64,000 nt of DNA from Nocardiopsis sp. JB363 (GCF_900143625.1 NZ_FRFF01000019.1:62001-126000), one strand, 5' to 3'. Positions 7,924-16,319 are shown, counted from the first letter of the stretch. The notes: generated by a model from the letters alone, not told the origin. Translations and numbers: made by a program.

Positions 7924-8586
7924 ATGGGTGATCCGAACAACCACGACCGGGCCGACAAGCGCGCACTGCGCGAGCGCGTTCTCGCCGAACGTCGGACCCG
8001 GATGCCGCGGGAGCGCGACCGGGTGGGGTCGGTGGTCCGCGACACCCTGATGGGGCTGCCCTGGCTGGCCATGGGCGGCACCGTGGCCTGTTACCACTCG
8101 GTCGGCGGCGAACCCGACACGCGCAGGCTCGTGCACGCGCTGTGGAAGCGCGGCACGTACGTCCTACTACCGATCTTCCTACCGGACGGCACCCTGGACT
8201 GGGCGTCCTTCGACGGCCCCGACTCCCTCGCCCCGGCCGGGCACGGGCTGGTGGAACCCACCGGGCACCGCTACGGCCCCGAGGTCCTGGGCCGCGCGGA
8301 CGCGGTGATCTGCCCGGCTCTGGCGGTGGACCGTCACGGCGTACGCATGGGGCGCGGGGCGGGCTGTTACGACCGCGCCCTGGCGCACAAGGGACCGCAC
8401 TCCCCGGCCATCGCACTGGTCCACGACGAGGAGTTCGTCGCGGAATTGCCCTCCGAGCCCCATGACCGTCCCGTGGACGGGGTGGTCACCCCGAGCGGAG
8501 GTCTGCACGTGTTCGATCCGGGCTCCCCGGTCTGGCCCACCGGGGGCCGAGATCGGAGCTCGGGCCGAGGTCGGACCCGGGATTAA
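7924..8586 (+). CDS. 5-formyltetrahydrofolate cyclo-ligase
   Basis: The enzyme turns 5-formyl-THF into 5,10-methenyl-THF with ATP, rescuing folate from a dead-end form. The 220-residue protein shows KRALRERVLAERRTR at the start, AVICPALAVDRHGVRMGRGAGCYDRAL near 130-150 (the conserved GxGxGxYDR loop, with Cys where Tyr is common), and ALVHDEEFVAELP near the end. The C-terminal 25 residues are an Arg/Gly/Ser-rich extension. This gene followed by an fmdB-like gene and opposite galU is a common actinobacterial arrangement. Confidence 0.9.
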   Translation: MGDPNNHDRADKRALRERVLAERRTRMPRERDRVGSVVRDTLMGLPWLAMGGTVACYHSVGGEPDTRRLVHALWKRGTYVLLPIFLPDGTLDWASFDGPDSLAPAGHGLVEPTGHRYGPEVLGRADAVICPALAVDRHGVRMGRGAGCYDRALAHKGPHSPAIALVHDEEFVAELPSEPHDRPVDGVVTPSGGLHVFDPGSPVWPTGGRDRSSGRGRTRD

Positions 8587-8760
8587 GCGGTCCGCCCGGG
8601 ACGTTGTCGCTTGCGGTCGTGTCGCCCGGCGATCGAGAAGTGCGATGCCCCTTCCCGCAGGTGAACGCCCCGGAACGAGGGGCGGTCGCGGCCGTGGTCG
8701 GCGAACGCGTACTATTTAGCAGTCAACGGGTGAGAGTGCCAGCAAGGAGGACCCGGAACA

Positions 8761-9135
8761 GTGCCTACGTATCAGTACGCGTGCACCGAGTGCGACGCTC
8801 AGATGGAGGTCGTGCAGAGCTTCAGCGACGACTCGCTGACGGTATGCCCCGAGTGCGAGGGACGCCTGCGCAAGGTGTACTCGGCCGTGGGGATCGTCTT
8901 CAAGGGCTCCGGTTTCTACCGCACCGACAGCAACACGAGCAGCTCCAACAGCTCGACCAAGGCCGGCTCGGGCTCCGCCGAGGGCAAGGACGCCAAGTCC
9001 TCCGACTCCAGCGGGTCCGGAGACTCCGCCAAGTCCGGTGACTCCGCCACCAAGAGCGCCTCCTCCGGCGGCGACTCCTCGAACGGTGGCAAGAGCGCAG
9101 GCAGCACCACCACCGCGAGCAGCAGCACGAGCTGA
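8761..9135 (+). CDS. FmdB-family zinc-ribbon protein with Ser/Gly/Lys-rich tail
   Basis: A 124-residue protein whose first 55 residues form the FmdB/CxxC zinc ribbon: Cys8-x2-Cys11 and Cys29-x2-Cys32, followed by FKGSGFYRTDS. The remainder (about 57-124) is low-complexity Ser/Gly/Lys/Asp and probably disordered. FmdB-like proteins are named after a putative regulator of formamidase in Methylophilus; their role in actinomycetes is not established. The GTG start has AAGGAGG about eight bases upstream. A terminator hairpin follows at 9162-9190. Confidence 0.9.
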   Translation: MPTYQYACTECDAQMEVVQSFSDDSLTVCPECEGRLRKVYSAVGIVFKGSGFYRTDSNTSSSNSSTKAGSGSAEGKDAKSSDSSGSGDSAKSGDSATKSASSGGDSSNGGKSAGSTTTASSSTS

Positions 9136-9161
9136 GCCCCCCTTTTTCCGTTGACCTGTCC

Positions 9162-9190
9162 GCGCCGCCGGGATCCTCCGGCGGCGCTTT
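9162..9190 (+). terminator. Terminator after the FmdB-like gene
   Basis: A perfect 10-bp GC stem (9162-9171 with 9178-9187) with a 6-base loop is followed by TTTCG. It lies 27 bases past the stop codon. Confidence 0.75.
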
Positions 9191-9322
9191 CGCGTGCGTG
9201 AGACCCGTCGAAGTGTCAGGGGTCGGGGCCTCCCGACTGCTCGGCGTCATGTGGACGATCGCTGGGAATCCACCCTGTGGACAACCGTTCCGACCCCCTT
9301 CCGCCGTTCTAGCGTTGAAGGC

Positions 9323-9973
9323 ATGACCACCACCCCCTACCGCCACCGGCGTGGGCTCCTCCGTCTTCTGGACCGGTACCGCCGCGCCGTGGCAGCCCTT
9401 CTGACGGCTCTCGCGGCGATCGCCGCCGTCATGGTCCTGCGACCCCCTCCCGAACCCGCCACGGAGGTCCTGGTCGCCACCCGCGACCTGGACGCCTCCG
9501 GGCCGATGACCGAGGCCGACCTCACCGGCCGGACCGTGCCGGATCGACTGCTCCCCGAGGGCGCCCTCTCCCCCGACGACCCACCCACCGGACTCGTGCC
9601 GAACGCACCCCTGCGCGCGGGCGAGGTGCTGACCGACGCCCGTCTGGGTGAGCCGCCCGCCGCTCCCTATGGTCCCGACATGGTGGCGGTGCCGGTCCGG
9701 GTCTCCGACCCCGGAGCGGTGGCCCTGCTCTCCCCCGGCAGCAGGGTCGACGTATTGGCCGCCGGCGCCATGGACGACCTCGGCGGCCCGCCCGCCCGCG
9801 CGGGGCCGGCGATCGAGGTCGTCGGCGACCGCCCGGTGCTCGGTGTGCCGGCGGAGGACGGCGCCACCGGTGAGGGCGGTGCGCTGATCCTCATCGCGGC
9901 CACCGCCGAGGAGGCTCGCGCACTGGCGGGTCACGCGACCGTTTCACGACTGTCCGTCACCATCCGCGGTTGA
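9323..9973 (+). CDS. SAF-domain membrane protein, CpaB-like
   Basis: A 216-residue protein has a short basic cytoplasmic start, one transmembrane helix (about 23-41) and an extracellular SAF-like domain. The SAF opening TEVLVATRDLDASGPMTEADL is followed by PLRAGEVLTDARL. The C-terminal half resembles the RcpC/CpaB part of Flp-pilus assembly proteins (VAVPVRVSDPGAVALLSPGSRVDVL). No other pilus gene is nearby, so it is either an orphan pilus-associated factor or a repurposed one. ATG at 9323 is chosen because the helix starts soon after. Confidence 0.75.
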   Translation: MTTTPYRHRRGLLRLLDRYRRAVAALLTALAAIAAVMVLRPPPEPATEVLVATRDLDASGPMTEADLTGRTVPDRLLPEGALSPDDPPTGLVPNAPLRAGEVLTDARLGEPPAAPYGPDMVAVPVRVSDPGAVALLSPGSRVDVLAAGAMDDLGGPPARAGPAIEVVGDRPVLGVPAEDGATGEGGALILIAATAEEARALAGHATVSRLSVTIRG

Positions 9974-10058
9974 CCCATGACCAGAGCTGGTGAAAGCTAT
10001 GCGAGGCGCCCACCTGCGGCGTCTTCCGAACATCTCCGAACACGTAGGGCAGTACCCC

Positions 10059-10475
10059 ATGGAAGGCTTCAAGAAGTTCCTGCTCCAGGGAAACCTGGTG
10101 CAGTTGGCCGTCGCGGTCGTCATCGGCTCCGTCTTCGCCAGTCTCATCACCGCGTTCACCGAGGGATTCATCACCCCGCTGCTCGGCATCTTCGGGGGCG
10201 TGCCCACCTTCGGCGACCTCTACTTCGAGATCAACGAGAGCCGGTTCCTCTACGGCTCCTTCATCGACTCCCTGATCTCGTTCCTGATCACCGCGGCGAT
10301 CCTGTACTTCCTCGTGGTGCTGCCGCTCGGCAAGCTCATGGAGAAGTTCATCAAGGCGGAGGAAGCCACCACCCGCGAGTGCCCGCACTGCTTCTCCGAA
10401 ATCGACAAGAAGGCCAGTAAGTGCGCCCACTGCACCAGTGAGGTCACCCCGGAGATCGCGGTGAACCCCGCATAA
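10059..10475 (+). CDS. mscL: Large-conductance mechanosensitive channel with C-terminal zinc ribbon
   Basis: MscL releases solutes when the membrane is stretched by osmotic downshock. The 138-residue protein has the typical start (MEGFKKFLLQGNLVQLAVAVVIG), pore helix 1 (about 13-45), a periplasmic loop and helix 2 (about 70-95). The cytoplasmic end carries a zinc-ribbon motif, CPHC then CAHC about 14 residues later, instead of the plain helical bundle of E. coli MscL. ATG at 10059 gives the normal start; an upstream in-frame start exists but is unlikely. A hairpin at 10480 ends the gene. Confidence 0.93.
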   Translation: MEGFKKFLLQGNLVQLAVAVVIGSVFASLITAFTEGFITPLLGIFGGVPTFGDLYFEINESRFLYGSFIDSLISFLITAAILYFLVVLPLGKLMEKFIKAEEATTRECPHCFSEIDKKASKCAHCTSEVTPEIAVNPA

Positions 10476-10479
10476 GCGT

Positions 10480-10505
10480 GAGGGCGGCCCCGCGGGGCCG
10501 CCCTC
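10480..10505. terminator. Bidirectional terminator between mscL and the M15 peptidase
   Basis: A perfect GC stem (GAGGGCGGCCCC with GGGGCCGCCCTC) lies between two convergent genes, five bases past the mscL stop codon. It can serve both strands. Confidence 0.75.
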
Positions 10506-10521
10506 CGGGTTCACGGGCCGA

Positions 10522-11631
10522 TCAGCCCTCGTACTCCCAGTGCCAGGGTTCGAAGGGGCTGGACTTGGCCCACGCCGGGTGGACCCAGCCGTGCGCCCCC
10601 CCGTTGGTCTCCATCCAGTTCCACTTCTCGGAACGGAAGTTCTGGATACCGCAGCCCAGGTCGATCGCCTGTCCCAGACCGTGGTTGCTCGTGCCCGGGA
10701 CCGCGGCGAAACCGGGCGCCACCTCCCCGTACACGCGGTGTTGGTTGGGCAGGTCGCGGTAGGAGCTGGTGATGCAGATGTTCTCGCCGTACTGCTCGAC
10801 GTGCTCCATGTTGAGTTCGAGGAAGGCCTTCGCGGCGTCCGCTCTCAGGAAGTGCCCTTCGTACATCTCGCACAGGGAATCCTGTGGCAGCAGCCCGTTG
10901 GGGTAGCCGTCCGCCTTGGAACCCGCCGAGGCGTCACAGTCCGCCGCGGCCATGAAGGTGTCGGGGTCCAGACCGCGTGATTCCAGCTCGTCGGTGAGCG
11001 CGTTGGTGCTCTCCTCGGACTGGGCACGCAGGTCGTCCACCCGAGCGGCGAGTTCCGCCTGCTCCAGCTGGGTGAAGGTCTGTAGCTCCTGGGCCTCGCT
11101 CGCCAACCCGACCTGCTCCTCACGCAGGTCCGTGGCGTCCTGGATGAGCGCCTGATTGTCCTCGGACAGCTTGGCGGCGTAGGACTGGGTCTGGAGATCC
11201 TCGTCGAGGTCACCGGTGGCGAGGATGCCGAGCAGTCCGGCGTCGGGCTGCTGGTACATGGTGCTGGCGAGCTGGGCGAGTGGTTCGCGCATCTCACCGA
11301 GGTCGACCTCGATCTGCTGGAGGTCGTGGAGCGTCCCGACCAGGTCCTCCTGGGCCGATTCCATGGCCTCCTGCCGCTCGACGTACTCGTCGGTGGCGTC
11401 TTCCAGCTCCTGGGTCGCGTCCTCGGCGTTGCCCCGAAGATCCTCAAGGCTGGCCTCGGCGGAAGCGGGCGCCAATGCGGCGTGCGGCAATGGGACGACG
11501 AGCAGCGCGGTGACCAGCACGAGCGTCAGCGCCTGCGTCATCCGGACCCGCTGCGACGGGCTCAGGGCGGCCAGCGCCCCGCCACGCGACATGCGGAACC
11601 TGCGCCGCGCCGAATCAGAAGTGAACGGCAC
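10522..11631 (-). CDS. Secreted M15 (VanY-like) carboxypeptidase with coiled-coil domain
   Basis: A 369-residue exported protein. It has a basic N-region and a hydrophobic signal segment (about 31-55). A long Glu/Gln/Leu-rich coiled coil follows (about 60-215), and then a C-terminal VanY/M15 domain that should trim D-Ala-D-Ala peptides in the wall. The zinc site is visible as SNHGLGQAIDLG and the terminal PFEPWHWEY; SSYRDLPNQHRVYG precedes it. The coiled coil resembles that of NlpC/P60 and division-linked hydrolases and may control access. GTG at 11631 is chosen because GGAGG lies seven bases upstream; ATG 11592 is an alternative. Confidence 0.88.
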   Translation of the reverse strand: MPFTSDSARRRFRMSRGGALAALSPSQRVRMTQALTLVLVTALLVVPLPHAALAPASAEASLEDLRGNAEDATQELEDATDEYVERQEAMESAQEDLVGTLHDLQQIEVDLGEMREPLAQLASTMYQQPDAGLLGILATGDLDEDLQTQSYAAKLSEDNQALIQDATDLREEQVGLASEAQELQTFTQLEQAELAARVDDLRAQSEESTNALTDELESRGLDPDTFMAAADCDASAGSKADGYPNGLLPQDSLCEMYEGHFLRADAAKAFLELNMEHVEQYGENICITSSYRDLPNQHRVYGEVAPGFAAVPGTSNHGLGQAIDLGCGIQNFRSEKWNWMETNGGAHGWVHPAWAKSSPFEPWHWEYEG

Positions 11632-12004
11632 GAATGATCCTCCGGCTGCTTTTCCTCGAACATCTACTCGTGGCCGCATGGCAACGTACTACATGTCCAC
11701 ATACGGACACACTGGACAGTTCCATACGGCGGCCACTGCCACGGGCGTCGAGTCGTTCCCCTTCGGGGCGTCCCACTCGACCCCCGGCTGAAGGCCTGGT
11801 CATCGGGTCACCGATAGATGTCACGTCCATCAACCCACAGTGACCGTAACGCTCAAGGCGTCATAATCACGACACGCGACATGAACAACATCACACCGTC
11901 ACCAGGACAACCAATCGTAGGTCAGCGTACTCTGCCGCGCACACAGCGTGCCCCCGCAGTACTGTCGGAACATCAATCGGCATCCCATGCACGCCCATCC
12001 TGAG
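11632..12004. other. AT-richer intergenic region before tRNA-Arg
   Basis: About 370 bases without a supported gene separate the peptidase gene from tRNA-Arg. The stretch 11810-12000 is clearly less G+C-rich. It must hold the peptidase promoter reading leftwards, but I could not assign boxes with confidence. Short frames here lack ribosome sites and coding bias. Confidence 0.5.
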
Positions 12005-12033
12005 TTAGTCTTGACCCCGCGGCGGGGTAACCT
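12005..12033 (+). promoter_or_regulatory. Likely promoter of tRNA-Arg
   Basis: TTAGTC (12005-12010) and TAACCT (12028-12033) are spaced by 17 bp and end 13 bases before the mature tRNA. The GC-rich spacer is typical of stable-RNA promoters in this group. Confidence 0.45.
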
Positions 12034-12046
12034 CCGCCAAAACCAA

Positions 12047-12119
12047 GGCTCCGTAGCTCAGGGGATAGAGCACCGCTCTCCTAAAGCGGGTGCCGCAGGT
12101 TCGAATCCTGCCGGGGCCG
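12047..12119 (+). tRNA. tRNA-Arg (anticodon CCT)
   Basis: The acceptor stem GGCTCCG pairs with CGGGGCC, with one T-G pair. The anticodon arm is CCGCT-CTCCTAA-AGCGG with anticodon CCT. The T arm is GCAGG-TTCGAAT-CCTGC. The discriminator base is G and CCA is not encoded. Confidence 0.95.
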
Positions 12120-12130
12120 CAGTACACAGC

Positions 12131-12176
12131 GTGGGCGCCACCCCTTCATCGGGGAGGGCGCCCACTCTCTTTTACC
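12131..12176 (+). terminator. Terminator of tRNA-Arg
   Basis: A two-part hairpin has an outer 9-bp stem 12131-12139 with 12157-12165 and an inner CCCC/GGGG stem. It is followed by a T-rich stretch (TCTCTTTTA), 11 bases after the tRNA. Confidence 0.8.
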
Positions 12177-12420
12177 GCTCCACGACTTCCCCCACCGACG
12201 GCAAAGTCCCCACAAGTGTTGCGGATCGCACATTCGACACCGATCCGGCCCGAATCACGACCTTCCGGATGTATCCGCTCCACGAAGGCCCCCACCGTGG
12301 GAGATCCCTGGACGGAGTTCGCCGTCCACGTCGTGTCGGGGCGGACTTCCCGGGGCCTCGCCCCCGATCATGGAGACCCGGCCGACCAGGCCGGACGTGC
12401 ATGATCCGGGGCGAACGGGG

Positions 12421-12645
12421 GTGAGCCGGGTGGCGAACGAGGAAGACGGGACCGGACGCGACACCGAGCGGGAGAACGGTCGGACACGAGGGCGGCAGCG
12501 AGGTGGATCGCCCTCGGCGATCGCGTCGGCCCTCAGCAGGGACCCTCACCCGGGGCCGCAGCACTGGGGCGGGCCGCGCCCCCGCCGCGCGGACCCCGAT
12601 ACGTTCTTCCCTCGCAGGTTCCCCAGGCCCGCCCCCGAGGACTGA
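12421..12645 (+). CDS. Doubtful small Arg/Pro-rich protein
   Basis: A 74-residue frame starts with GTG at 12421 and reads VSRVANEEDGTGRDTEREN; it has good G+C bias in third positions but no recognised domain and no clear ribosome site. It would converge on the phospholipase-D gene. The whole 12177-12686 stretch has no better gene, and the opposite-strand frame over it is an Arg/Pro-rich shadow. It may be non-coding. Confidence 0.25.
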   Translation: MSRVANEEDGTGRDTERENGRTRGRQRGGSPSAIASALSRDPHPGPQHWGGPRPRRADPDTFFPRRFPRPAPED

Positions 12646-12686
12646 CCCGGCGGAAGACCCGACGCGCCCGCGGCCCGGGCACACCC

Positions 12687-13925
12687 TCAGAGGAAGCTAC
12701 GCCACGGGGCCAGGACGATCTCGCTGAACTTGGCCATGACGGGGCGGCCGCGCCACTCCTCCTCGGTCAGCTCACGGGCGTTGGTGAGGTCGGTGTCGAA
12801 GACCCGCTCCAGGTGCTCGGCCACACCCTCGTCGAAGAGCTCCACGTTGATCTCGTAGTTGCCGATGAGGCTGAGCCGGTCCACGTTGGCGGTGCCGATG
12901 GTGCTCCACCGGCCGTCCACCGTGGCGGTCTTGGCGTGCACCATCGTGCCCTGGTAGAGCCACAGCCGCACCCCTCCGCGGAGCAGCTCGGAGTAGCGAC
13001 CGCGCGCCAGCCAGTCCGCGACGACGTGGTTGGAGTTCTCCGGGACGAGGACGTTGACGTCCACCCCCCGGCCGGCGGCCCCGATGAGCGCGTTGGTGAG
13101 CTCTTGGTCGGGGATGAAGTACGCCTGGGTGAAGAGCACCCTGTCCTTGGCGCGGTCCAGCGCCTCCAGTAACATCGCCCGAATCGGGTAGATGAGCTGT
13201 TCGGGAATGTTGCGGTGGACACGGATGCGGGGGTCCCACTCGGTCGCGCCCAACCCGTCCAGTTCGGGCTCGTTCGCGGCCTTGTTGCTGTTCCAGAAGT
13301 CGACGAAGGCGTTCTCCAGCTCCCACACCACCGGGCCGGCCACCCGTAGGTGGGTGTCGCGCCACTCCATCGCGTAGGTGGAGCCGACGTTGAACCCGCC
13401 GACGAAACCGACCTCGCCGTCGACGCTGAGGATCTTGCGGTGGTCCCGGCCGGACTTGCGCACGTCCAGGAGCAGCATCCCGAGCCGGAACACCGGGTAG
13501 CGCAGGACCCGTACCGAGGATGGGAACTCGAAGAACCGACGGGGCACCACCAGGTTCGCGAAACCGTCGTAGACGACGTACACCTCGACACCGCGTTCGG
13601 CCGCCTCGATCAGAGCGTCCTTGAATTCTCGGCCGACGGCGTCGGACTTGATGATGAAGGACTCGAAGAGGACGCGACGGCGGGCACCGCGGATGGCCCC
13701 GAGCATGTCCTCGAACAGGTCGGCGCCATAGGTGTAGACGGTGGTGGTGTTGCCCCCGATCGGCAGGGACGTGGGTTCGGTACGGGGAAAGTTCACCCGG
13801 TGCGGGCGCACCTTCTTTCGCCAGTGGTCGATCCCGATGAGGGTCGCCACCACGGCGATCTGAGTGGCGAGGAGCCCCAAGAGCCCTCGCCGAACCCAGG
13901 TCATGACGGTAGAACGTCTCAGCAT
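12687..13925 (-). CDS. Cardiolipin synthase-like phospholipase D family protein
   Basis: A 412-residue membrane-anchored protein with two HKD motifs: DHRKILSVDGEVGFVGG near 155-170 and HAKTATVDGRWSTIGTAN near 327-345, each with a downstream Asn/Gly pair. One N-terminal transmembrane helix (about 11-30) anchors it, unlike bacterial cardiolipin synthases that usually have two. PLD enzymes form a phosphatidyl-histidine intermediate and transfer or hydrolyse the phosphatidyl group. It probably makes cardiolipin from two lipids, but another phospholipid transfer is possible. GGGAGG stands seven bases before ATG 13925. Confidence 0.85.
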   Translation of the reverse strand: MLRRSTVMTWVRRGLLGLLATQIAVVATLIGIDHWRKKVRPHRVNFPRTEPTSLPIGGNTTTVYTYGADLFEDMLGAIRGARRRVLFESFIIKSDAVGREFKDALIEAAERGVEVYVVYDGFANLVVPRRFFEFPSSVRVLRYPVFRLGMLLLDVRKSGRDHRKILSVDGEVGFVGGFNVGSTYAMEWRDTHLRVAGPVVWELENAFVDFWNSNKAANEPELDGLGATEWDPRIRVHRNIPEQLIYPIRAMLLEALDRAKDRVLFTQAYFIPDQELTNALIGAAGRGVDVNVLVPENSNHVVADWLARGRYSELLRGGVRLWLYQGTMVHAKTATVDGRWSTIGTANVDRLSLIGNYEINVELFDEGVAEHLERVFDTDLTNARELTEEEWRGRPVMAKFSEIVLAPWRSFL

Positions 13926-14169
13926 ACGGTCGCCTCCCGGAACAGGCCGTCTGCCGCGGGCCGCCCCTGGGGTGCGGCCCGGCACAGTTTGTGGTCCAAC
14001 CGTATCCGGCCGTGCACGGTAAGCCTCGAACGAACCGTTTCCCCGGGCCGGGTCGGTCCCCTTCGAGACGGTGCTCCCAGAAGTCACAAAGCTCACTGTG
14101 AGCAGCCATGGCCCCGCTCTCACACCGGTTCCCGGGGTCCTCCCGCCACAGCGCCGCCACCGGATCGAC

Positions 14170-14760
14170 TCAGTCCGCCCTGGACGCCACCACGTGCTCG
14201 ACCAGGCCGAACACGGTCCGCCCGTGTTCCAGGACCGTGAACCCCACCTCCTGGGCGATCGCCCTGGGCAGGCGCCTCGGGTTCGCCTTCCGTTCCTCCC
14301 GTTTCCGGCCGGGCCACCGCGTGTACTCGATATGGTCGACGAGCAGGAGCAGTCCGCCGGGGCGCAGCACCCGCCGCATCTGTTCCAGGGCCCGGCGTTG
14401 GTCGGGGATGACGCAGAACGCCAGGGCACAGACCACCGTGTCGAAGTCGGAGTCGGCGAACCCCAGGTCCTGGGCATCGTCCTCCCTCAGGTCCACTTGC
14501 AGGCCCGACCGGGTGGCCCGTTCACGGGCGCGGGCGAGCATCTCCGGGCTGAGGTCGACCCCGCTGAGTTCCACCCCACCGGGGTAGTACGGCAGGTTGT
14601 GGCCGCTACCGACCGCCACCTCCAGCACCCGGCCACGCGCCCGTGCGCACAGCCGTTCCCTGGTCCTTCCGACGAGGAGACGCTGGAGCCGCTCCCCGCG
14701 GTCGTACGTGTTCGCGGCGCGGTCCCAGTCACCGCGCACCCGCCTGGTCCGTTCGTCCAT
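14170..14760 (-). CDS. Class I SAM-dependent methyltransferase
   Basis: A 196-residue UbiE/Methyltransf_11-like enzyme. SAM motif I is VLEVAVGSGHNLPYYP (about 45-60), followed by the acidic loop VDLSPEML, the DDAQDLGFADSDFDTVVCALAFCVI segment and RRVLRPGGLLLLVDHIEY. The substrate is unknown; small molecules such as phospholipids or arsenicals are handled by this family. AGGAGG lies 5-6 bases before ATG 14760. It is divergent from a MerR regulator across 45 bp that hold a MerR-type promoter, so it is very probably that regulator's target. Confidence 0.85.
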   Translation of the reverse strand: MDERTRRVRGDWDRAANTYDRGERLQRLLVGRTRERLCARARGRVLEVAVGSGHNLPYYPGGVELSGVDLSPEMLARARERATRSGLQVDLREDDAQDLGFADSDFDTVVCALAFCVIPDQRRALEQMRRVLRPGGLLLLVDHIEYTRWPGRKREERKANPRRLPRAIAQEVGFTVLEHGRTVFGLVEHVVASRAD

Positions 14761-14784
14761 GTCGGCCTCCTTGACATCGGGACC

Positions 14785-14815
14785 AGTCTGGAACTTCATG
14801 TGGACATGAGGTCAA
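14785..14815 (-). promoter_or_regulatory. MerR-type promoter with 19-bp spacer and central palindrome
   Basis: On the minus strand TTGACC (14810-14815) and CAGACT (14785-14790) are separated by 19 bp. Within the spacer and its edge, TCATGT-CC-ACATGA (14795-14808) is a perfect palindrome. Over-long spacers with a central dyad are the hallmark of promoters activated by MerR-family proteins. The palindrome also covers the merR start codon, so binding should affect merR itself. Confidence 0.7.
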
Positions 14816-15168
14816 GTGAGAAGGAACGCGGAGAGCTTTCCATCGGCGATCTGGCGGCCGAGTACGGGTTGGCCCCGCACGTGCTTCGGCACTGGGAAGA
14901 GGTCGGTGTGCTGATCCCCGCCCGGCGCCAGGGCGGGCGGCGACGCTACACCGAGGAGCATCGATGCCGTGTCGAGGTGGTGCTCAGGGCCCAGCGCGCC
15001 GGGATGAGCCTGGCCCGGATCCGCGAGGTCCTGGACAACCCGGACCCGGCGGAGCGGCGGGCGATCCTGACCGCGCACCTGGCGGACCTGGAGGAGCGCA
15101 TGACCCTGCTGTGCGAGGCCCGGGAAATCGTCGAGCAGGAGATGGTCTGCCGGCACGAACAGCCCTGA
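14806..15168 (+). CDS. MerR family transcriptional regulator
   Basis: A 120-residue regulator with the winged-helix start LSIGDLAAEYGLAPHVLRHWEEVGVLIPARRQGGRRRYTEEH (split: residues about 10-50). A dimerisation helix follows, ending in ARIREVLDNPDPAERRAILTAHLADLEERM. No Cys cluster for metal sensing is obvious; the effector is unknown. ATG at 14806 has no good ribosome site, so the transcript may be leaderless, or the ATG at 14798 may be used. It stands back to back with the methyltransferase gene. The next gene, STM4015-like, follows 80 bp later on the same strand. Confidence 0.88.
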   Translation: MRSSEKERGELSIGDLAAEYGLAPHVLRHWEEVGVLIPARRQGGRRRYTEEHRCRVEVVLRAQRAGMSLARIREVLDNPDPAERRAILTAHLADLEERMTLLCEAREIVEQEMVCRHEQP

Positions 15169-15248
15169 TCCGGCGAGAGTGTCCTCTGGCGCTGCTAGAA
15201 ATAGCGCATCCCCTGGCAGCGGCCCTGGACCCGAGAGAAGGAACGCGC

Positions 15249-16319
15249 ATGAACGGCGAACACCTCACCGAGTACGCGGGACTACCCGTGGTGGACTTCC
15301 TGTCGGAGGGCGTCGAGAAGGACTACCTGCGCGCGGCTTCCCACCAGGCCCGTAGGAACGGCGAGGAGGCACCGACGTCCGTTCCTCAACGGGAGCGAAT
15401 GGACAAGGCCATGGCCGCCCCCGGTGACGTGGCCTGGCGACTGCGCGTCGGTGAGGACGGCGAGGAGCTCGCCGATTATCTGACCCGGTTCGTCCGCGAC
15501 GTGGACACCACCCGGATCGTCGCCCTGGTCATCGGTGACTGGGGGTTGTACGACGACCCCGAGGTCTCCTCCGTCGGGGTGCGGGACGCCCTCATCGAAC
15601 ACGCCGCCGCCTTCCCCGCGCTGCGCTCGCTGTTCTTCGGTGACCTCACGTACGAGGAGGCCGAGATCTCCTGGATCCAGCAGGACGATCTGGCGCCGCT
15701 CGTGGCCGCCTACCCTCGGCTGGCGGAACTGACGGTCCGTGGCACGGGCGACGGCGGCGGCTTCCCGGACGCGAGCACGCTGGCCTTGCGGGTGCCCGAG
15801 CACACCGGTCTGCGCTCCCTGACGCTCCAGAGCGGTGGCCTGCCAGGAAGCCTCGTACGCCAGGTCCTCTCCTGCGGACTACCGAATCTGGAGCACCTGG
15901 AGCTGTGGCTGGGCATCGACCAGTACGGCGGTGACGCCACCCCCGAGGACTTCGCCCCGTTGCTGTCCGGCGACGTCTTCCCGCGCCTGCGTCACCTGGG
16001 TCTGCGCAACGCCCAGGACACCGGCCTGTGGCTGCGCGCCCTGGTCGAGGCGCCCGTGCTCGCCCGTCTGACCACCGTGGACCTCTCCGAGGGTTCGCTG
16101 CGCGGCCGGGACGTGGACCACCTGCTCGCCTCGGTCCCCGCTCTGGCCCATCTGGAGAGCCTGGACCTGCATCACCACTACCTGTCGGAGGAGGACACGG
16201 AGCGGGTGCGCGCCGCGTTCGCGGCGGCAGGCCTGGAGGTGGACCTCTCCGAGCGCGAGGTGCCCGACAGCGACGACCCCGACGACGAGTACGCCTACTA
16301 CCCCTCCGTCACCGAGTGA
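15249..16319 (+). CDS. STM4015 family leucine-rich-repeat protein
   Basis: A 356-residue protein with repeated Leu-rich units from about residue 95 onward (for example LAELTVRGTG, LRSLTLQSGG, LEHLELWLG, LRHLGLRNA, LTTVDLSEGSL, LESLDLHHHYL), a repeat surface for protein binding. The acidic C-terminus ends DDPDDEYAYYPSVTE. There is no signal peptide, so it is cytoplasmic. It is the first gene of the cassette and its stop overlaps the next start by 4 bp. In Salmonella the same five families lie together; no function is known to me. It may be the scaffold or the substrate of the modifying enzymes. AGAAGGA precedes ATG 15249. Confidence 0.85.
   Translation: MNGEHLTEYAGLPVVDFLSEGVEKDYLRAASHQARRNGEEAPTSVPQRERMDKAMAAPGDVAWRLRVGEDGEELADYLTRFVRDVDTTRIVALVIGDWGLYDDPEVSSVGVRDALIEHAAAFPALRSLFFGDLTYEEAEISWIQQDDLAPLVAAYPRLAELTVRGTGDGGGFPDASTLALRVPEHTGLRSLTLQSGGLPGSLVRQVLSCGLPNLEHLELWLGIDQYGGDATPEDFAPLLSGDVFPRLRHLGLRNAQDTGLWLRALVEAPVLARLTTVDLSEGSLRGRDVDHLLASVPALAHLESLDLHHHYLSEEDTERVRAAFAAAGLEVDLSEREVPDSDDPDDEYAYYPSVTE

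Noticed and set aside
8900..9934. Long minus-strand frame over the FmdB-like and SAF genes
   Set aside because: It is the shadow of a low-complexity Ser/Gly region and a membrane gene on the other strand.
12111..12561. 12-bp repeat of the tRNA-Arg 3' end (CCGGGGCCGCAG at 12111-12122 and 12550-12561) as a possible attachment-site pair
   Set aside because: Short and GC-rich, no integrase or phage genes between or nearby; probably chance.
12172..12684. 170-residue minus-strand frame after tRNA-Arg
   Set aside because: Composition is Arg/Pro/Gly-rich without any domain, and it runs through the tRNA terminator region; no ribosome site.
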